Both the position numbers and the translations under genes were made by a program. The notes below the pieces were generated by a model. The model had not been told where the DNA came from. It saw only the letters and a program-made list of their open reading frames with translations, and searched no databases. A DNA stretch of 64,000 nucleotides, from assembly GCF_000002515.2 (NCBI RefSeq), contig NC_006038.1:620001-684000 (forward strand), read 5' to 3'. Numbering within the stretch: position 1 is the stretch's first letter; each line of letters starts with the position of its first letter. The stretch comes from Kluyveromyces lactis. Lineage: Eukaryota; Ascomycota; Saccharomycetes; Saccharomycetales; Saccharomycetaceae. This document shows positions 60,136-64,000 of the stretch, in pieces.

Positions 60136-60632
60136 TTTTATTGTATTATAACTTGCTATTGGATTAACCTGATTTTAATTGAAGTGTAAGATAACAACGT
60201 TTGGCTTAACTAGTCTTAACCGTTCACTTTACTGTGACTATGGAATAAATAGATATCTCAAAATAGCCTCCGTACTTCCACTGGTATCTTTGAAAGTGTC
60301 CGATCTCACTGCTTTTATACACTTAAACAATGAAATACAGTCATAAACAAGAGTCATAAGTAAACCATTTCAATTCTTTACCAGTCTTACTTTCAAAGTG
60401 TGTCTAATTTTGCACTCTTTCGAAATATCAACAGATTGGTTTCATGCTTTAAACCCATAATGACTAAGTCTTCCGGTCCTCCATTGTAATGCCGTAGAAA
60501 ATTTTTTCTTCCCACAAAAATTTACTAATAATCACATGACCTACCTTCGCGAGCCATTTAGTAATTGTAACAGTAGAGCATGATGGATTAAACCTATATT
60601 CATCAGACCTAGCATGCTGCCCATTCTGGCGA

Positions 60633-60642
60633 GATTCGAACC
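60633..60642 (-). promoter_or_regulatory. Isolated Pol III B-box (possible ETC site or tRNA relic)
   Basis: The minus strand reads GGTTCGAATC, a perfect TFIIIC B-box (GGTTCRANNC). There is no A-box at tRNA distance, and the flanking bases do not pair as T-arm or acceptor stem. It could be an ETC (extra TFIIIC) site, a decayed tRNA, or chance. Confidence 0.4.
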
Positions 60643-60734
60643 TGCGGTAATAACTTCTTTCACATGATAGTAACACCAGATCCGGAATCTCTTCTATTTC
60701 CTACAGTGTATTTTGTGTCACATTACGTTTAATT

Positions 60735-60773
60735 CGGAGCTCTCGAATCGGCCGAGTTTGACTTATAGCTCCG
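60735..60773. repeat. Nested inverted repeat
   Basis: Outer arms CGGAGCT (60735-60741) and AGCTCCG (60767-60773) enclose an inner hairpin CTCG/CGAG (60742-60745 and 60753-60756). The inner hairpin covers the palindrome TCGGCCGA (60748-60755). CGG/CCG spacing of this kind is also typical of zinc-cluster factor sites. Function is unknown. Confidence 0.5.
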
Positions 60774-61162
60774 CTAAGCTCTGGTGAATGCATGTTTATC
60801 ATCAATAATGGGCTGTAGCTATTTTTTTACACATATATAGGAAAAATAATAGCTATACAATTTTTATACATAGAAGGTGGATGGGATGGATCCTTTTATC
60901 TTTCTTTTGAAGTTACACATAAGAATAGTAATTGTAAATTGTAAATTGGTGGTAATGCACGTCGCGATGAGGGGTACCAGTACTCGACAAGAAGTTTGGT
61001 TCAGATTAAGTATGAGAGGATTTTCAAAATTTTGTACAATTTTATCTTATTTTTATTCGTAGGAATCTCTAGCGATGTGACGTTAGTGATTCAAAGAAAC
61101 AAAGAGAAATGAAGAAACAGATAAAAGAACTTGGTCTTGGAGGTAAGATTTCAATCCTTTTC

Positions 61163-62191
61163 TTAAACTCTCTTTGAAGCCTTAGTCTTACCGCTAGTCT
61201 TAGACTTACCGGTGGTGGTAGCAGATTCTTGAATAGCGGCAGCTGCGTTTTTATTTTCAGTTTCTCCCTTCTTAGAAGCACCCTTTCTGTAAGATTGAAT
61301 GTAGAAAGAAATGAACAGGACCAAGTAAGAGGTCAAGATCAAGTAACCGTAGGCAGCGGCAGATTCAGTACCATAACACGTACCCTTATTTGGTAGAATG
61401 TCGTCGAAGTACTTGTTGGCATAGAAAGTGTATGTAGCGAAGTAGACGAACACAAGATCAATCAAGAATTGAATGATTTGGAATCTGGTGACCCATTCTT
61501 TCCACCAGACTCTAATACCTCTGGCACTTAAGAAGTAGTACCAGTACATGACGACATGCACACCTAAGTTCAATGCAATAACGACCCATTCAATGGAAGT
61601 TTTACCTTGCAATTGAGAGTAACACAACAGAGCAGTAGCACCATGATGATAAGTGTGCAAGAATAATAACTTCTTTCTTTTCAAGATCAAAAATACGGTA
61701 TCCAACAATTCCAAGTATTTGGTCAAGTAGTTCAAGTAGTACAAAGTCACCAATTTTGGAGCAAAAGCTTCCTTGGAACAAATGGACCAGAAAAGACCAT
61801 GATTCCAGATCATTGGGAAGATTTGTTCTACCATTAACAACAATAATATCAATGAAACGCTGGTCAATACCAAGTTATGCAATTGGAACAAAAAGTTCAA
61901 CTTCAATGGGGCAGCATTGGCCTTACGTAGCAATGCTTGACCACCGAAAATAACGATATAATAAACGATTATCGCAGCAATGGCATAATAACCATTGGCC
62001 ATAAATGTCTTGTTGTGAACGAATTCGAATTCATCAGCTGGATAACCCTTGACATACTCGAAGGCCTTGCTGAAAATCGGCCACAAATGCAAACCAAAAG
62101 GCCTTTCTGGACTTGGGATATCGTATTCAATCCACGAGCATCCATTTAAGTTATCTAAAACTTGTTTGAAACCCGATTGAATGTCACTCAT
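61163..62191 (-). CDS. ELO3: Fatty-acid elongase (Elo3/Sur4)
   Basis: The 342-residue polytopic ER protein is a 3-ketoacyl-CoA synthase of very-long-chain fatty-acid elongation for sphingolipids. The catalytic histidine box HTYHHGAT lies near residue 181-188, with the preceding [22 protein letters not shown] signature. About seven hydrophobic segments are visible, and the tail is Lys-rich ([12 protein letters not shown]). Yeast Elo3 has 345 residues. The N-terminal segment [33 protein letters not shown] resembles Elo3 more than Elo1 or Elo2. The ROM2 fragment upstream on the same strand reproduces the yeast pair YLR371W-YLR372W. The start is ATG at 62189-62191. Confidence 0.92.
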   Translation of the reverse strand: MSDIQSGFKQVLDNLNGCSWIEYDIPSPERPFGLHLWPIFSKAFEYVKGYPADEFEFVHNKTFMANGYYAIAAIIVYYIVIFGGQALLRKANAAPLKLNFLFQLHNLVLTSVSLILLLLMVEQIFPMIWNHGLFWSICSKEAFAPKLVTLYYLNYLTKYLELLDTVFLILKRKKLLFLHTYHHGATALLCYSQLQGKTSIEWVVIALNLGVHVVMYWYYFLSARGIRVWWKEWVTRFQIIQFLIDLVFVYFATYTFYANKYFDDILPNKGTCYGTESAAAYGYLILTSYLVLFISFYIQSYRKGASKKGETENKNAAAAIQESATTTGKSKTSGKTKASKRV

Positions 62192-62959
62192 TATTTTTTA
62201 GGCTAAAATTTCAAAAACTTGTCACGAGTATTAGTAATATGATCCTTATTCAACGTGATAATCCAAACCGTATAATATGGGTTGTTCAGTCAAATTTCAG
62301 ATGCCAAATTACGTCTTATTCTGTTCAGAAAAAAAAACTATCAACAAAGAACTGATATCCAGACACAAACTAGATCAGGTTACTATAACGCCAAAGCAAA
62401 AAGAAAGACAAAAATAGAAAAGAAAAGGAAAAGATCGTTCGTAAGCGCCTAACTTCCTTAACTCTGAGAGCAGCGCCTTAGTTTCAAAAATCCCAATGGG
62501 TTGTACTGGTTCTATGTATTGAAATTTAAAGCATCATCGCATATCTCTATATAATCGTATGTATGTTAAAATCTTTATGTTCGAGTAACGAATCCTGATT
62601 TTTAATTTTTCATTTTGTTTTTCATCATCATTTCTTTTGTTGGTTTTTTCCTTTTTCGAGCCTGTGAAATATTTCAGTCTTCTCGCTTGTTAGTGAAGGA
62701 CCCTCGGGTCCAGTGATAAGAACCGAAATGTGGTTCGGAATCCCAGCTGACATGCGATTCATAAGGGAAAGCAGAAAATGTAGAATTATCTGAATGCATA
62801 TACGTACATATATATATGGGTGTGTGATGTATTTGTATATACATTTACGATAGTTAATGAATGAATGAATGAACAAAATAATAACTTGCGTGAAATTGGT
62901 AGAGTCTAGTAAATTCTCTTTCGGTTTTTATTTGCTGTCTCTGTTGCCGTTGTCCTTCT
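62192..62959. other. ELO3 promoter / ROM2 3' spacer
   Basis: This spacer is about 770 bp. Two adjacent hairpins lie at 62698-62736 (listed separately). ATGA tandem repeats occur at about 62857-62872. No gene is seen. Confidence 0.5.
62698..62736. repeat. Two adjacent inverted repeats in the ROM2 3' flank
   Basis: GGACCC-TC-GGGTCC (62698-62711) is followed at once by GAACC (62720-62724)-loop-GGTTC (62732-62736). Both are GC-rich in an AT-rich spacer. They could be regulatory sites for ELO3 or structures in the ROM2 3' untranslated region. Confidence 0.45.
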
Positions 62960-64000
62960 CTACTTACCCCAGAAATCAAGAGATGCAATCGTATCGTAGC
63001 CTCTTTCATCCTCGTAGACATAGAGGATCTCCTGTGAACTGGTTTGAAGGAGTCTTATTTTCTCACCGACTACGCATCTGATCAGCTCTCCGGTTTCTAC
63101 CTTTCTGATCTCAATGAAGTTACTGTCAAATGCAATGATGTAAGGATACCAAATGGCGAACTTTTCTGGTTCACCTTCCCAGTGTACAACATTGTACTCT
63201 TTTTTACGCCAGCCCTGGTTGTTGACGAAGAAGGCGAATTCTGTATAACATAAGAAAAACATGTTTCCAACGCGGTATATGACTTGAGGATGTAGTGAAT
63301 CCTTTAATGCAAAATCTAAAGAGGTGTCCGCAGGGTCTAATAAAGGTTCGTGTGCGTTTTGTGATACTGATACAATTTGGAAACCCTTTTTACAACCGAT
63401 ACATAAATTCGCTTTTAAGAATGATATGGATACTGGCTCGCTATCAAACTCGACCTCGGTGAATTTCTTCTTGGTGTGTTTCTTTTCATGCAATAATGGA
63501 TGTTCGTGCTCAAAGTATTTGATGGAATTGTGAGAAGTGTGTGCAGTTACGATTAACTTTTTACCGTTACAGTCTCCATCACTGAAGAAAGAGACGTGGG
63601 TTACTAGTTCCTTGGCATGTTTCTTGAAATAAGTGTTCCCCGCTTGAGGATCTGTTATTTTTAAAATATCAAATGAACAGCTGTATAATTTTTTGTCAGC
63701 TAAGATCAAGATCGATTGGAATTCTTCTAACACAGAGAGTTGTGAGATGTTACTCTTTGTCAGAAGCTTTGTAGGAGCCCCGAATATTATAGAGTTTTCT
63801 GCTCTTCTAATGTTACTGTAAAATAGGCCTTGCGAGGTGGCGATTATTAACTTCCGTCCGCCATCACAAGATGCAACGCTGTTAATCTTATTGGAGTAAT
63901 CAAAATACCTATCACTAATTTTGCAAACGTTAAAGATATCGTTTTCTTTGATAATCCTAGCTTGTTCCTGCTTTATCTTCTCAAGAAGCGTTTGCATTGC
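62960..64000 (-). CDS. ROM2: Rho1 GEF Rom2, C-terminal CNH domain (partial)
   Basis: A partial gene: the reading frame continues past the right edge of the window, and only the last 346 or so residues are present. The sequence is a citron-homology (CNH) domain of beta-propeller type. It runs from INSVASCDGGRKLIIATSQGLFY through SISFLKANLCIGCKKGFQIVSV to ESQEILYVYEDERGYDTIASLDFW-like C-terminal blades. This matches the C-terminus of the Rom1/Rom2 exchange factors that activate Rho1 in the cell-wall-integrity pathway. Linkage to ELO3 identifies it as ROM2 (YLR371W beside YLR372W). The Met at 63995-63997 is internal, not the start; the DH and PH domains should lie beyond 64000. Confidence 0.88.
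   Translation of the reverse strand, partial: AMQTLLEKIKQEQARIIKENDIFNVCKISDRYFDYSNKINSVASCDGGRKLIIATSQGLFYSNIRRAENSIIFGAPTKLLTKSNISQLSVLEEFQSILILADKKLYSCSFDILKITDPQAGNTYFKKHAKELVTHVSFFSDGDCNGKKLIVTAHTSHNSIKYFEHEHPLLHEKKHTKKKFTEVEFDSEPVSISFLKANLCIGCKKGFQIVSVSQNAHEPLLDPADTSLDFALKDSLHPQVIYRVGNMFFLCYTEFAFFVNNQGWRKKEYNVVHWEGEPEKFAIWYPYIIAFDSNFIEIRKVETGELIRCVVGEKIRLLQTSSQEILYVYEDERGYDTIASLDFWGK

Larger units (their letters stand above)
60136..61162. other. RIB3 upstream / ELO3 3' spacer
   Basis: This spacer is about 1.03 kb. It holds an isolated Pol III B-box (60633-60642) and a nested inverted repeat (60735-60773), both listed separately. No complete tRNA can be folded there. The remaining frames are not recognisable genes. 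Confidence 0.5.

Noticed and set aside
60600-60700. tRNA gene around the B-box at 60633
   Set aside because: No A-box, and neither the T-arm nor an acceptor stem can be paired.

Overview
This is nuclear DNA from a budding yeast of the family Saccharomycetaceae. Genes are mostly intronless and compact, use ATG starts and keep universal CTG=Leu usage. The two spliced genes have yeast-type TACTAAC branch points, the tRNAs match Saccharomyces cerevisiae ones, and nearly every protein is a recognisable S. cerevisiae orthologue. No read or database was available; all names come from recognising the protein sequences and their order.

Gene order is the most informative property. Genes that in S. cerevisiae are split between two whole-genome-duplication sister tracks sit here in one interleaved series: MRP49-TPK-YJL163C-MCD4-JJJ2-FMP33-PIR-PIR-PIR-FAR1 mixes chromosome XI genes (YKL165-167) with chromosome X genes (YJL157-163), and RPS14-SOP4-BPH1-YJL193W mixes chromosomes X and III. 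This points to a non-duplicated (protoploid) lineage such as the Zygosaccharomyces/Torulaspora or Kluyveromyces groups. The exact genus is not settled by what I can see.

Layout. 1-3 kb: RPL4 and its neighbour RKM3 (ribosome, ribosomal-protein methylation). 3.5-15.7 kb: MRP49, a PKA catalytic subunit (TPK), an MFS carrier, MCD4 (GPI anchors) and the J-protein JJJ2, all on the minus strand. 15.9-24.6 kb: tRNA-Asn, a solo LTR with its target-site duplication, tRNA-Glu, FMP33, then three PIR cell-wall genes (PIR5-like, HSP150, CIS3) and tRNA-Cys. 25.6-36.8 kb: FAR1 (pheromone arrest), SSY5 (amino-acid sensing protease), FBP26 and VPS35. 37.8-41.8 kb: CCP1 and SWE1. 42.5-47.6 kb: the RPL39, RPS22, RPS14 and SOP4 group; RPL39 and RPS14 have tiny first exons far upstream. 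47.9-55 kb: BPH1 and a YJL193W-type transporter. 55.6-64 kb: an unrecognised basic protein, WRS1, RIB3, ELO3 and the C-terminal part of ROM2, which runs off the right edge.

The genes are mostly housekeeping, so there is no single operon-like system. The most unusual items are a 176-bp perfectly identical tract shared by two inverted PIR genes (gene conversion), the solo LTR next to tRNA-Asn, an upstream ORF whose stop overlaps the TPK start codon, the unrecognised 503-residue protein with a strong hairpin in its promoter region, and an isolated Pol III B-box. I did not find a convincing wholly new biological system.
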